Part shown: one piece after another, positions 47,410-61,125 of the stretch
Numbering within the stretch: the first letter of the stretch is position 1
Layout: every line of letters begins with the position of its first letter
Source of the DNA: Apostichopus japonicus
Lineage: Eukaryota > Echinodermata > Holothuroidea > Aspidochirotida > Stichopodidae
Assembly: GCF_037975245.1 (NCBI RefSeq)
Contig: NC_092574.1
Coordinates: 18,508,713 to 18,572,712, forward strand
Length of the DNA: 64,000 nucleotides
Direction: 5' to 3'
The notes under the pieces: model-generated
Seen by the model: only the letters and a program-made list of their open reading frames with translations
The model's database searches: none
Told to the model about the DNA's origin: nothing
Made by a program: the position numbers and the translations under genes

Positions 47410-50400
47410 ACGAGAGATGCAAAACGAGAAAAAACATTCCCTCAGATACATGGAAAGAATCTGGCTGTTGAAACAGGAGAAGTAGAAGTGATCTTTGGAC
47501 CTACATCCATGGCTCTGTATGGTTGATTAATGAGGGGAGCAAAATGAGAGCAAAAATTTCCTGGAGAAACATGGTAAGAATGTGTCTATGGTGATGGAGG
47601 TTGAAGTAACGTTTTTGTTTGTAAGGTCATGTTTCAAGTCACAAGTTAATTAAAAGGTAACTTTAGGAAGAGTTTTACTTTTGATATGTAATATTCAAAG
47701 TCAAAAGTAGTGTTTCTGTAGCTTATCTGGCTTTCAATAATTGGTGACTCTTTGGAATGCTACTTTAAGGCTAAAAAATAGTGATGAAATCATCTGCTCA
47801 GTGCTGGCCTAAATGTTAATGTCAATCCATTGTTTTATATCTCAACCAAAATATGATCTCTAACCTTCATATGAACAATGGGGTACCTTTGATGGCATTC
47901 AACACCATTGTCATTTGCTTAAAAGTTGTCAAATTAAATTCTTTTGTGTCTTCATCATCTAAATTGATCCCAGACTTTCAGGGGGGTGGAGGGGGGTTGA
48001 CCATTGTTTCATTGGTGAGAATGATGGTCATAATTTTTAGGGAAAAGAAATTATCAGTTATTTTGGATCAATACTGCTGTCCTTCATAATCATAATATAC
48101 ACTGCTAAATATTAAGTTAGATATAATGAATTGGAGTATTCTTTTTAAGCAGTTTCTTCAAAGGATCCAATCAAAGAAAGATGTTCATTTTTCTCCTTTT
48201 AATTCATGGAAATGAGGCAACTCTATGGATGATAATAATGTAATCGAACATTCAAATTTTAAAGCCCAATTTAGTTCTTTCATTCACTTTTTCTCATTTT
48301 AGTTTTTTAGTGAATATTGACAGTGTGATGTTTGAATCATAGTGAAAGTAAAGTTCTTGTTATGAACAATGGATCTCTCTAATGGCAACATTGAAGGATA
48401 TGTTCAAGAATGGGTTGTGATTAAGAGGTGCTGGGGAGGGGGTGAGGGAGGGGGTGGATGGGGGGTGCATGTTTATGCCCTCACTTTGCATCTTCTTGGT
48501 CAAAATACTCTTAAGAGGAGCTTCAGCACCATTATTTCTTTCAATTGGATTTATTTTACTTTTCTTTTCGAGCAGATAGGAGATTCATAAAGAGCGGTTT
48601 TCAGCATCTTTCTATCATCATTAAATGTAAAATGTAGTTTTCATGAAATGAAAAGAAATCTTTGAGAAGTAAATTTATGGATATTTTTATTTACATTTCC
48701 GTTCATAGAAAATGACCAATATGTTGAGTTAGAAGATAAAGGGTGCTCTATATATGTATTTTTTTGATCTTCTTTCCATCAAGTACTGTCTGCAGTATAT
48801 TTTTGGATGTTATAAGCTAAGCTTGTCTAAATTGTAACTTGTTGGTTGGGAAGAAAGATATGTGAATTCATTGTGTTAGTTGAGGAATATAAAATAATTA
48901 GCATATTTATTCAAATAAACCATTAGTTTGGCTTGCCAAGCAACAAACATGAAATTGTCTTTTTTTTGTTTTCATTTTATACCATCCCATGGCCTAAAGA
49001 ATGATAGCACAAATTACAACAAACAAACTAGAATCCATTTTTTACATACATGTATTTCTGAACATAAAGCAATGCAAGCATATAAAATATTTGCAAAACA
49101 ATGGTATCTTTATTAACTGCCCAAACTATCTGGTAAATTAACATGATGTCGTTGCATTAAAAAGTGTGCTCTTATCATAAAAACCATTACCATCCATAAA
49201 AACTTTTATCTAGTGCCTTTGAGTGTGTCTTCATGACCCCACCCTTTCTTGTAGGCCCCCCACATGCTGCCCAGCCTCCAACAGGCAGTTCTATCACATT
49301 TACTAGCTTCCAGCGACTGCATCTACTGACATCAATGGTCATTCTTGTTATATGCTGCATTTCAGCTTTATGTCAGTTGCATTGCCTCTACCAAAAATCC
49401 GTCAAAAAATGGTCAGTTGCCTTGAGAACTACTGTAAGTTGTTATATGAAAATAGCATTGGTTTTGGGCTGGTCATAAATCATAAAAGTTTGACCAGATA
49501 ACATCTACCTTACCTATCAAAGCTGTCCACAACCTATAAAGGCACTGTTCCCCTCCTTCACCCCCCCCCCCCAAACAAAAGAACTTGGTGAATCAACACT
49601 GAACATAGCACGATATGACAATGAAAAGGTACTGATTGAAATACCTCTTCTTGTTTTTAACTTAACTTTGTTTAAGCATCTTTGATTAATTCTCCAAACA
49701 ATTAAACAAAACAAGAGCATCAATGACGCAGTATCTCAATACTGGAAGTTCTAATTTCGATTCCTAGTTTCATATCTTTGCTCTGTCTCTACAATTATCA
49801 ATATCAATCAAGGTACAACAAATACAGAACTTGAATTTACAAAAAAAAAAAAAAATGAAACAACACCTAACAGCTATCTTTTCTTACCGATATCTTTTCA
49901 AACTGCAGCAATTCTTGGTTTTCTGTTTTACTCCTTCATATATTGCTTCTTAACCTAGTCTCAACATGACAGATTACTATCAATTGGATCAGTGCTAAAT
50001 GGATAATCCAGTGACAGACAATGCATCACCTGACTTAGAGACTAAAAGACTAAAAAGACCTACTTGACAGTACCAGATCATTCAAAGTCTCAAAATATAA
50101 TTATTCATGTTGCTCCAACCAATCACTGGCCATTATAAAAACAACAGCTACTCAAGTTTGCAGGAGTTGGAATGAGAACCAGACGTATGTTGAACTTTTC
50201 AGTTAACCACAGTAATATTCTAAACACCATTTATTCACAATGTTTTCTTGCAAAAATGTTTCCTCTGGTACTTGCTGAAGCCCTAATACAAAATTATTTA
50301 ATAGTTATCATACAATGATATCAATGGTGTGACTCCAAACATGTTTGTTGCATGCAACTGTCCTTTTCATATATTGAATTAAAATATACCATAATGTTAC

Positions 50401-51056
50401 TAGTTTCCTCTTCGATTCACAAGTACACCAAATCTAATACAAGTTAGAAACCTAATTTATGAAGAAACAACATCCAAACAATGTTAATACCTGTGGCCGT
50501 CGGCTTCAATTTGCAGAGTTCAGATATTGCACCAATAAGACAACGGGAATGGTAAAGACGCCCCCACAACGACCACATCTTTTTAAAATCAGCCTTGGTG
50601 AAATTTTGCCAAAGTGACATCTGTCAATTCTTAAAGGTTTCACAATGATGATTATAATGGCTACAGATATCCATTGCCTATTCATGTCACCATAAACTCA
50701 CCTCAGTTTCCAGAAATGTGATAATATTGACCCAATAATTGTGAAGGATAACAGCCCAGTGTGTACATCTAACCACCTATTTGCAACTGAACTATAGGGC
50801 ATAAACCTGCACCCAGCTACTTGCACAAGAATTACCATATATAAAAGACATACAGTTACATATAAAATATTGGTTCGAGGTTAATTCCAGAAAACATTCC
50901 TCAACCTTCAGATTATATGACGAACCCAATTTACTAAAGCCTTCTTATATTCTCCATGTGATGATAACAAAGGCAAACGAATTGTGCTCTGAAACTTTCC
51001 CAAAAGACCGCAAAATATTTGATAAAAAACAACGAACTTCTGAACTGCTGCAGACA
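47410..51056. other. Shared 3' region between convergent NFXL1 and MAGT1
   Basis: It should hold both 3' UTRs. Apart from the decayed repeats at 47418-47620, it has G-rich patches (47982-47998, 48435-48470), a poly-C run (49559-49572) and a poly-A run (49841-49854). AATAAA at 48914-48919 could serve NFXL1, and TTTATT at 50230-50235 (AATAAA on the minus strand) could serve MAGT1; neither is proven. No other gene is supported. Confidence 0.5.
47418..47620 (+). pseudogene. Two decayed tandem copies of the NFXL1 tail
   Basis: Immediately after the NFXL1 stop, 47418-47529 repeats the last-exon sequence: GCAAAACGAGAAAAAACATT, then AGAATCTGGCTGTTG, then CATCCATGGCTCTGTATG. A third copy follows at 47538-47620 (GCAAAATGAGAGCAAAAATT, TCCTGGAGAAACATGG). 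Both correspond to the part that encodes the charged helix and membrane anchor (47305-47406), and both are degenerate and lie outside the reading frame. This looks like an old triplication of about 115 bases at the gene end. Confidence 0.75.
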
Positions 51057-54000
51057 TCACCTGATCAAGAAGCTGTAAAGAGAGAAAAAGAAGTTCTTAC
51101 AAAAGTCTGATAAATTAAAACAATAAATATAGTTTGTAGCATTGTATCAAAAAGAGGACAGTGAAAGCAAACTGTAGAAAGATAGAATAACAGATCAATG
51201 CAAGGGCAGGGATGGACTGGGCATAAACTGCTACCAGTTCAGTGATCCAAACAGTAAATGCACCAGATGCAAGTCTATGAACCGAAAGGCCAATTATTTG
51301 TAGCATTTGGTTCTATGGAATAAATAACATGCAGTTACAAAGTACAAACATGGAATAACCCATTAAGTAACAAAGCATAAATTGTTCTTTCTAAGTTGTA
51401 CCACTGACTGACAAGTCACTGGTAGCATTTTGGTTCATTGAAAACACCCCCCTCCCCCCACTCTGTTGGTTTAGGTGTGCGATCAAGATTATGCTGAAAA
51501 TTTCAGATCTTACCTGTATGGGTAACCTCGGTATTTTGCTCTGAAGATAGACAGGATTAAACTGAAGAAAAACACCACCAGGCCAAGACCAATCACTGTT
51601 AGCACTGAAAAACAAATGCATGAGATATATTATTTATATAAGCAGGTAGAGTTACAATGGTTCTATTAGAGAATAACACTAATAGTCAAAACCTACCCCA
51701 GTAACCCCACTGTCATAGCAGTAGGGTTATCATACAGAAGAATGTCCTGTGTTTGCAACAAAAATATGTTGCCCCACCTGCAAATTAAATTGTCTCAATT
51801 TTCCAAAGGTCTTCACAATACGCAATCTCATAACAGTACACATGCATATACAGCATTATATGTGATAGTTTTCAAAGCATTATACTGTTGTTTTCAACTA
51901 ATAAATGTGATTGTTGGCCACTTATAGGCCCCCCCACAAGCATGGCGGGAAAAGCTATGTAACCCTTGTTAAAATCTTCTTCAGAGGATAGGGTGGATCA
52001 TCAACCAAAGAAATATGTTAACCCTACATAGCAGAATATCTAGGTCTAGTCTAGTTAACATAGAAAGCCCTGGGCGGTAGGCACTATCATCAAACAGTAA
52101 GATAACAGTAAAATCTGGATCATCTGTAAATGTCAGGACCTGGCATAAATTGCTTGACTGTAATCAGACCAATATACTACGGTATTCAAACATTTGCACA
52201 ACGTTAGAGTCTTGTGGCAAGTGAATATCTAGGACTTCAGATGATTAGCAATGTAAATCAGGAATCTGCTTTTAACCTGAAACCACAATTGAGAGTAAAT
52301 TCAAACTTTCAAGAGAATTTTTACTATTTAAAACGAACATATAACCAATAAATAACAATGTGAAAAACACATTGCCCTTCAAAAATGAAACATCAGATCA
52401 CTTAATTGACAGGGAGCTGGTCTTGGTTGCTATTTGGTTGGTTTCTATTTCAAATTCTACTATTTAATAGGTAACACACATTGTTTCCTTGTTTCAGATA
52501 ATGGTCAAAAGTTTCAAAACATTTCAAAATAAGTTCTTTCCTTTTCATTTTCAAAGAGTGAACACAGGCAGAATCAAATTAGCACTTATTCCCCTTATAT
52601 TGGAAGTACCATGAAGTATTGCCTATTGCTTTATAATTATGACAGCTATTTAAATTTAACCTCCTTACTGACAATGGTGACACCAGCCAAGGTAATAACA
52701 GGAGGGGACACAAGGCATATATTTTTGGGCAACCTAAAATATAACACTGCTATGTGGGAGGGGTCTAAAGGGAGGGGTTTTCTCTCCTCTTTGGGAATTT
52801 TTCTACAAGAATAGTGACTAAGAGGCAACATGATGCTATCATTAAATAATTTTTCACACTAATGCACTTTATTGGAAGCTGTTTCTATTAAAAAGGACTA
52901 AAATAATTCTATATATTTTGGATAAGTAGCAGATCTGATTGGGGGCAGGAGATAATTGGTGGGGGGCAAGGGGAAGATCTGGGGTGCAATTGCCAGCCTC
53001 ATGTAACATCACCACTGCTTACTGACAAACAGTAACTACTAAACCAGAGGAGCATCATAAAAGAAACCTTTAACAAGATCACAGACCATAGGTATGCTAG
53101 TAGAGACCCTCTTATTATAATATTTGATTCTTTCATGTTTTACCTCTCCGCTTTCGAACGTCGCCTTCGGATATTGGATTTTTATTCATCATGATAAATC
53201 CTACTGTCACAGCACAGTCTGAGAATTATTTGTTAAGGCAACAACCAGAGAGATTGAGAGATGGAGAGAGAGAGTGAGAGAAGCCTCATTTTTTATCAAG
53301 GACGAATTTCCCTGTAGAAAAGGGTTTCCCTAACTTTTTCCACCCACGAACCCCCGATGGCAGAGTTGTCCACGAACCCCCAACTTTTCGAGACACGATC
53401 TGAGTCATTATTATACTATAATACACAAAACAGCCTGTGTCTGTTTCATAACTCAGTTATTTATCACATACACTGTACAGTACTACTATGGCAACAGATG
53501 CCTATGGAACGCGAAAAGAGTTTGTCGATAGGTACGACTTTTGTACATTACTAAATCATATGATATATTAGATTTGAATTCACCAAAAAGTACTCTAGTT
53601 TTGACTTTCAGAGAGTCTCACGAACCCCCTGGGATGGACTCACGCACCCCTTTAGGTATCCCCTGCTCTAGAATGACGTAAGAGAACATTGAGGTGTTTG
53701 TAGAATCCTAATTATGGGTTAGTATGTCCAGGTGATGAGACACTACACAGCCTCCTGCCAGTAACATCACATTGCTTACATTACTTGAAAGGCAATCTGC
53801 TAATTAAAAAAGTCAATTTAACAAAGGTTTTATCATCATAATACAGTTAGTCAAAAAAATTCCTCAAATAATTTGAACTGCTATTAAACTACGTAAAACA
53901 AATCTTCAAAGGATACTGAGCAGTAAAATGATGTGAGTCTCTGCCACAAACTGTCCTTGACTACTTCCATGGATGTAGCTCTATGAACAAAAGAAAGATT

Positions 54001-57000
54001 AATCAATCAGTTTTTGCAGAAAAGTTTAAAGCAGTTGTAGATGTCAGAAATGATAAACAATGCATACAATACAGATAATAACCTTCAACAATCGTTGTAA
54101 TAACTAATCTGGATGACTTGAAATCTCTTAACTTCAGAAATTATCTCTTAGTTTCTCCGGTTTTGTTCCTGAAACTCATTCAGATTTAAGAATTTAAATG
54201 TAGCAAGCAATAGACTCACTTACAAATTCCTGTCAGTAAGGGTTTTCTTTAACTTCACATTTCAATCATAATTAATCGAAGAATGTATCTATAAATCTTC
54301 TCACAAACTTGATGTTAACCAGACACAGAAGTCGGTCTGCATTCTCTCAACATAAGCCATTCTCTTTCAGAGCTAGTGACTGCCTTCATAACATTTCTGC
54401 AATTACATACCCCATTTCCACAACTTTATTATGTTAATATAAGAACCAAGTATCAAATGAAGATCACACCATGGTTCCCTTTACAAACTGTGAGATGATG
54501 CACTTTGTATGACACATTTGAATCATATGGTTCCATGGTATCAACTAATCTGAAGGACTCTTAATTTTTATAATTTGTGCCTCCCTGTTTTAAAGGCAAA
54601 AAAACCAAACATGATACTCACATACACCTCTAAAGACAAAGCCAACTAAAACAGCAACTTAACGAATAGCTTGACAATTTTCTTGATGATTTTCTCACAA
54701 AAGGTTAGAAGCAATTGCTGGTTACTCACCACTTGGCCATTCTGTGGATTTCGATGGGCATACGGGGGACCGCGGATATGATTCCACATCTGGCCAGAAG
54801 TCATGGCAAACACAATACTCTGTGAAACGAAAAATAGAGCAACGTCTTTTGTTTTCTCGTCATTTGCATGCATTGTATTCAAAGTAAGAAGGGAAAAAAA
54901 GGGAAATTGATGGTCGTTATGTGTAAAAATCCTAAGAACTTTCGGCTTAAAGAAAAGGACCCAAATATGCTATTTTGAATTAATACTTTTAAAAATAGTA
55001 TGTAAGGTAGGACACATTGCTGGAATAGTTATAATTACCAAGCTTGCATAAATCATAGTAAGAATATCTTGTGAATTTACTGTTGCTACTTGGCTTCTCA
55101 ACCCTGCACTCTCAAATCTACACCCCTCTTGCATGTGCATGGCGATGAAAGGATTGGGTATGATACTTACCAAAGCAGCTACTCCCCACATGGTCTTATT
55201 ATACAGAAATTCAAGATTATTTCTTCTGAAATACAGGAATCCAGCCACCATTAACATCAGCACACCGAGGGTGATGGTTCCAGAGTAGTTGGGAGGCCTG
55301 AAGATACGTATCTGTTCAATTTAATACAAGAAAGAAACTTGATTGATCACTACTATTTGACTGACTCTCGTCTTGGTTCCATGACCATGCCTAAAACTTT
55401 GGGCTATTTACTGGCTTAATGCCAGTGGAATGTGCCATTCGCCAGTAGGACAAAAGGCACTGGGAGACATTACAAACATAAACACACAGTAAGTAAGCTA
55501 CTGATTGTCAGTTAAAGAATTATCATGTTTTTCATACCCAACGTAAGTCCTGTCTTTAATACTGCTTATTATCAGCAAATATTACTGTACTACTCACTGA
55601 AGCCTGTAAAGTAACTGAGGTCTCTTGTAATTATAACAAATATGTCAATGAACACTTGTTTCCAGCCTGTAAAGTTTTGACACACTTGCATTTATAGCAT
55701 GGGGCTTATATTGTGCAAAGCTAGGCAGGTATAGGCCTGAAAAGTTCTGGTGTTACATGGAGCCACAACCAAATGTGAGTACTATATTCTTAAATGGACT
55801 CGCACTGGTACACCTAGCTTCACGGCCGATAGATACTTCACTGAACATTACATGGACAAACACACTAATTCATTGCTCCATGGACCAACACAGGAACAAT
55901 ATTGTTCTATGGGCCCACAAGCTGCATTCCATTGAAACACGGTTGTGACCATTTTCCAATGGATCCAAATAAATGCATCACTGGTCCACAGTATGCACAG
56001 CACTATGTGGACTATCATCTGGAATTTTGTATATCAGTGTTTCAAGACCGTACATGAATACATCACTGTCTCCATGGACAAGCATATCAAGTCATTGCTC
56101 CATGGACCAACACAGGAACAATATTATTTCCTAGTACCAAAACCTTTACGCACTTTTCCATGGAAACAAGATAGGTGCATATATACATCCCGGCTCCAAA
56201 GATCCACATCAATGTTATGTAACCATTGTCAGTTTCACCATGCTCCGTAAATCGACAAACTGAAGAGATGGCACTATGCAAGTATTACAACCATAAGAAT
56301 ATCATCACTAATTAATCATACACTTATTCCACTGTTATTTGTAAAGGTTAATTGAATATTAAATCCATCCTAGTGCACACAAAAAAAAGATTACAAAATG
56401 CCAATAATGAGATACACTTGTAAGTATTATGAGACCAACCTGTATGTCTGTTCTCTCTGTAACCCATTTCACCATAACCTCAGCTTGAATCCCTAATCTG
56501 AAAAATCCAAAACAGCAACAACAAAGAAAAAAAAATTGGGGGTAAAATGTTACTGAAATTCATTATTAAATAAGTAAAATGATTTTGTGATGTGAAATGA
56601 AGATGATAGCATACAGATGAATATTTCCCACATCAATACTTACACATCAGTGGGTAATGTTTGCAACATAATTGCATCTGCCATGAGAATACACTGGAAT
56701 GCAATGTTTTATTGCATTAATACCACAACAGATGTTAAATACATAGAGAAGGCATTGAGAAGGAGTTCCATTTTCAAAACAATCATGAACGTTTTTGCAA
56801 ATGCACAGGCCAAATTTAATCTGGAAACAAGAACTGGGATTGAAGTTGTTAATTTCATTAACTGTTATGGCTTAATTAATATTGCATCCTTTGAGGTGAA
56901 AGTTACTTCACACCATACCTGACTGGACACGAATGAGTGAATCTTACAGGTTTTTGTAATTTTGTAAAAAAATATAAATTCAGTATTAAAACACCAATCA

Positions 57001-58859
57001 GCCCCTATAAATGAGGTTTTCATGAACTACCTGGTTATCTATCAACAATAACTAACAAATCAGTTGAATAAAACATACTGTAGTAGCCAAAGAAAGTCAG
57101 ACAGTGTATTAAAGCTGATTTTTGTACTGACTTTTCTGAACCTTGCTTTCCCTTATAAGACCATGTAAGAGGACACCAGGTACCTGAAAAAACATAACCT
57201 CTTAAAAGAGTTTTGAAACAGCTGCCTTTCCCCTCAACCCTCCCCCCCCTTCCACCCTTACCCTTCAAGTAAATTTTCATGCACTTTACCGTTGCATATC
57301 ATAGACATCATTCTTCTTGGGTTTACCCTTTGGTGGGAAGTGCATAATGCTAGGAGCAGCTGTGACTTTCATCTGTAGCAAGGAAAGAAAAAAAATCTTA
57401 GGCTAAATATTCAAACTTGACCATGATGAATATACGATTTATAACTGATCCACGTGATCTCTTCAAAACTGACAGCATACATATTAAAGCTCTCTAAGAA
57501 GAATTAATTTCGCAACCTTCTAGGAAAACTCACCGCATTGAAGACATCTGGGGCTTCGTCATAATCCACACTTGCAAAGAACAGTTTGTTCGAGTAGGAA
57601 GGAGAATAAATCCAGCTGTTAGCTACGATCTGAAATTCGTCGTTTACATTCCTGAAAGTTAAAGAAGACAGTGTCGTAGAGATAAATACTTATTATAGGC
57701 AACTTCTCCTCTGTCCAAGCACCCTTTGCCCAAACACCTTCCCCTTCCCTATCACCCCATCCTACCACCACCACCCCTAATCACAGTTTAATACCTAAGA
57801 TTAAGCATGATTTAGTTGGGAAGGCATGTAATTTTCACAAATTAGATAAACAATAGGTCTGTGTAAATCCTAAGAGAGTACTGTTTGTGACATCCCAGGC
57901 CACCCAAGACCATGTGAGGGAGGGTTCAAGTCAATCTTGCTGTCGGTGAGACTTACTGACAAACTGAGCACTGCCTCTGAGGCTGCATGGCTGTGAACAT
58001 GATGATGACGGAGTAATTTCGAGGAGCCATGCGGACGAACTGACGGTATTTGTCACCGTTCATCTTGATGACTGCTCGCTTGCTTCCCCAGTCAGATAAC
58101 TGCTTCACTCTCTCACCAAGTTGGTTCTGTAAATTTGACCAAAAAACAGAAAAATGAAGAAGTTTTGGTGTCAAAGGGTTAGGTAATTCTATTCAATGAT
58201 TAGTTTCCTACTTTCTATGAACAGATTCTTGGATTGATGCACATTGTTACATGTTCACAGGAGATCTAATTAAGAATTTTATCTGCCATGTAGGAAATAT
58301 TTGTAAGAACACAATTCTCTTAAAGGTACAGTTGAAAGAACAAACACCTCACATCAGGAAACTGACCATAGCACTGAGATTGTCCTTGCAACAACTAGAT
58401 GATAGTACTTGTGCAAAATTGAAAAGAGAAACATCAGATCAACAATAGCCTTTGCTGTGATAACAAGATATGCCACTAACGGTTGCACATTAAGTAAAAA
58501 CCCATACTGGTGTACTGTACCTATTCTGAGAGATAGTTATATAATATTAACACTATTAGAGACATCTTGGTTTGATATCTGCATTACATTGAAATCTGCA
58601 AAATGTTTACTACTTCCTAAAAGACCTTAGTTCAATTTTTGACATGATTTTAACAATTTCAAAAGGCCCTACTAAGAATGAAACTTTAGTTGTATTTTTC
58701 ATCTGAAATGCTAATTTTTTTTACCCACACAGAACAAAATTAAATTGAACATACCTCCTTTTTGTTGCCATCTGATTTTGCAGCATGTCCAATACTATAC
58801 AGAGCAATTAACACATATAGGATTAATATTGCCACGCTAGCCTTTACAGATGACTTCAT
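51057..58859 (-). CDS. MAGT1: Oligosaccharyltransferase thioredoxin-like subunit (MAGT1/TUSC3, OST3/OST6 family)
   Basis: Eleven coding exons on the minus strand: 58859-58755, 58126-57957, 57651-57534, 57372-57290, 56497-56440, 55311-55171, 54819-54730, 53980-53917, 53218-53144, 51604-51514, 51072-51057. Junctions are GT-AG, phases match and the sum is 1011 bases (336 aa; human MAGT1 is 335 from memory). A signal peptide (about 1-26) precedes a lumenal thioredoxin-like domain (36-180) with the redox motif CSVC at 88-91 after [10 protein letters not shown]. Four membrane segments follow at about 188-206, 218-236, 268-285 and 302-322. The strongly conserved [17 protein letters not shown] lies in exon 7, and the tail GYPYSFLIR is close to the human end. 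The family forms mixed disulfides with nascent glycoproteins in the ER so that STT3B can glycosylate Cys-rich sites; Mg2+ transport has also been ascribed to it. The sequence is equally related to MAGT1 and TUSC3, so one co-orthologue is likely. An acceptor at 58871-58870 indicates a noncoding first exon further upstream. Confidence 0.95.
53320..53665 (-). mobile_element. hAT-like MITE in a MAGT1 intron, same family as 43197-43483
   Basis: Left end AAGGGTTTCCCTAAC, right end GGTATCCCCTG. It is flanked by CTGTAGAA (53312-53319) and CTCTAGAA (53666-53673), an 8-bp target duplication with one change. It shares with the NFXL1 element, in reverse orientation, the blocks around CACGAACCCCC, TTTTCGAGACACG and CCCCTGGGATGGACTCACGC. 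Confidence 0.85.
55840..56200. repeat. 222-bp imperfect tandem duplication in a MAGT1 intron
   Basis: The sequence around 55851-55912 recurs at 56073-56134, including ATTGCTCCATGGACC and AACACAGGAACAATATT, at exactly 222 bases spacing. The flanks (CATTGAAACA / CATGGAAACA) also match loosely. CCATGG occurs repeatedly. Confidence 0.7.
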
Positions 58860-58869
58860 CTTGCTGTTT

Positions 58870-60413
58870 CTGTGGGGCAAACAGTGAAATAATAATCTAA
58901 GCAGGTACAGTAAAAGCACAATAACAACAGGTACCGATAGAGATCTAAATTTAATACAGGTCTAAAAACAGTTAAAGTAGTATGGCTATATGGAAAACAT
59001 GTACAACATGAATATTTACTTTAAATGCTAGTTACATCAAACGAAGGAGGAATAAGACTACTAGAATCGCTACTTTGTCATTTATTGAAATTGATAAAAA
59101 AAAAAAAATGGAAAAATTTGGTCTCAACTTTGGATGCTGCAACTAATTTTCATCCCTCTTACATTCCAAATTGTTCCCGACTTTAGAAACCATTACGATA
59201 GAACCAGTGTTGAAAAGTTAATTGACTTTAAACCCAGGCTGGTATTAAGTAATATAACACTTTGTTAACATACAACTCCTCTTACAGGGTAACTTTACTT
59301 TCAGTAGTCAAAGGAAATCGATTCTGAACTTAACAGCCTTGTTTTTTAGAGTCAGATGGGGAAAGACAAGGTTATTAATATTAAATGTAACATTTGGAAA
59401 ATCTTTTGACAAAAAAAAGCCTTGAATGGGTTCATAACAAATGGCAACAAGATGCATGTCCCAAATTCCACTCTGAAACATCAGTGGTTACATTAGTGTG
59501 TTGCTACACTGATATGCATCAATATGTGCACTGCAGTTTTCAGGGATGTGCCAAATTCGGGGTAAAGGTGATACTAGGCAGATCTAACCTGTACCACACA
59601 TGTTTTTGACCCACACACTGAAACAGGCCTATCAGCATCAGGTAGTTAGTCTAACTGGTGTTTGAAAATAGTGTTATAATGGACCAGAACTTAATAGCAA
59701 AGAGCCATACTGTGACCTAGGCCCTAGGTTAACTTAGTGTTTCCCATTTATTAGGCCTGGCCCAATATTAATGAATGTACCTAAAAAGAGGTTTTTTTGA
59801 CAGATTATCGACATGCAGACCTCAATGATCCATGGCACAGTAGGTGTCTATGATGACTACCATTGCCTAGACCTATGTGTAGCTATGCTATACACTGTTG
59901 TAGTCTAACTGTAACTACATTACATAGACTAGACCTGCATGGGACACACGTTGAATTGTGATTGGTCGTACAGACCAACGCAAAAATGGCTAACTTAAAT
60001 AGGTGGCATTTTCTTGACAAACGAGGTGAACAAACTATATGTATTAATCTCGTGTAATAAATACCAAACGAAGCAACGCTTAGATAAGCAGCTTCTTCGC
60101 TGTCTGCATTAGACTCAGTGTGAGATGCGCAATGTCCCTCGATGTCGCTGAGCTGAGGTTCTTAGCTAGCGGAAGAATTGCCAACATTGAAATGTTGCAT
60201 GCTGTACTAAACAATTCATTTGTATGGAACGCCAAAACCGACAAAATGCAGAAAAGAATTATGTAAACCTAATAAGTCATTATGTGAATACAAAGTTTTC
60301 GCCACATAATGACCAAGAACAATTTAAAGGCATTGAAGACTCGCGCACAAAGAAACGTCTCATGCGGGTCATCTGACCTAGTTTCTAATCAGGTGTAACA
60401 GAAGTGTTAGACA
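58870..60413. other. Upstream region of MAGT1
   Basis: It should include a noncoding first exon and the promoter of MAGT1. A CpG-containing stretch at about 60070-60190 is the best promoter candidate. Short open frames here (for example 59394-59609) have no domain or splice support. Confidence 0.4.
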
Positions 60414-60728
60414 CCACCATCCATAGGCTTAGGAGCCTCATTTGATATGGGGGGGGGGGGGGGGGGCTGTAACGACTTGCCCGAAAATATGACCAAAATT
60501 TTTCGCGCTCCGCTCGCGTTCCACATGTTAATGTGCATATCATATAGGTATTCTTCCGTTATTACATCACATGCCAATAACATTCAATCATTTTCCGTGT
60601 TATTACCCTTCCATATTTGTTATAATCATTGGGGAAGTCGTTACAACAATAATGATAATAATAATAATAATAATATATGTTTAACCATTGAAAAATACAT
60701 TGCAAATTCTTCTTCTTTCAGTAGGTGC

Positions 60729-61122
60729 CAGTGGCGGAGCTAGGGGTATTGGTCAGGGGGAGAGAATGGTCTGTAGGGGCGCTTTCGACACTATCTAAGC
60801 GGAGCGCCACCACAGGTTGGCGCGGAGCGTACAGAATTTTTGTTTTTTGAGTAAAGATACTCCCTAGATCGCCGAAAATGACCCTTTCCGGGCCTTGCTA
60901 ATTTGCAGATAAACAAAGAACAAATAGGTGTCATCGCCATTTGTCAGAAAATTACACCAACAAAATGTGACAAATGTCAATAGGTATTTGAGAGCGCAAT
61001 AAAAAAGTCAATAATCGCGAATAAGTAAAAAAGTGGTAAAAAGCTGAAAAGGGCGCCAGAAGTCCATTTGAGTCCGTCAGGGGAACATCCGCCCCTCTGA
61101 CTATATGGACGCTCCGCCACTG
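60729..61122. mobile_element. Second hAT-like MITE nested in the first
   Basis: Twelve-base inverted ends, CAGTGGCGGAGC and GCTCCGCCACTG, with an exact 8-bp target duplication GTAGGTGC at 60721-60728 and 61123-61130. It interrupts a unit of the host element's tandem array, so it is the younger insertion. It is 394 bp with no coding capacity; the interior has repeated GGCGCG/GCGGAGCG-type boxes near 60800. Confidence 0.92.
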
Positions 61123-61125
61123 GTA

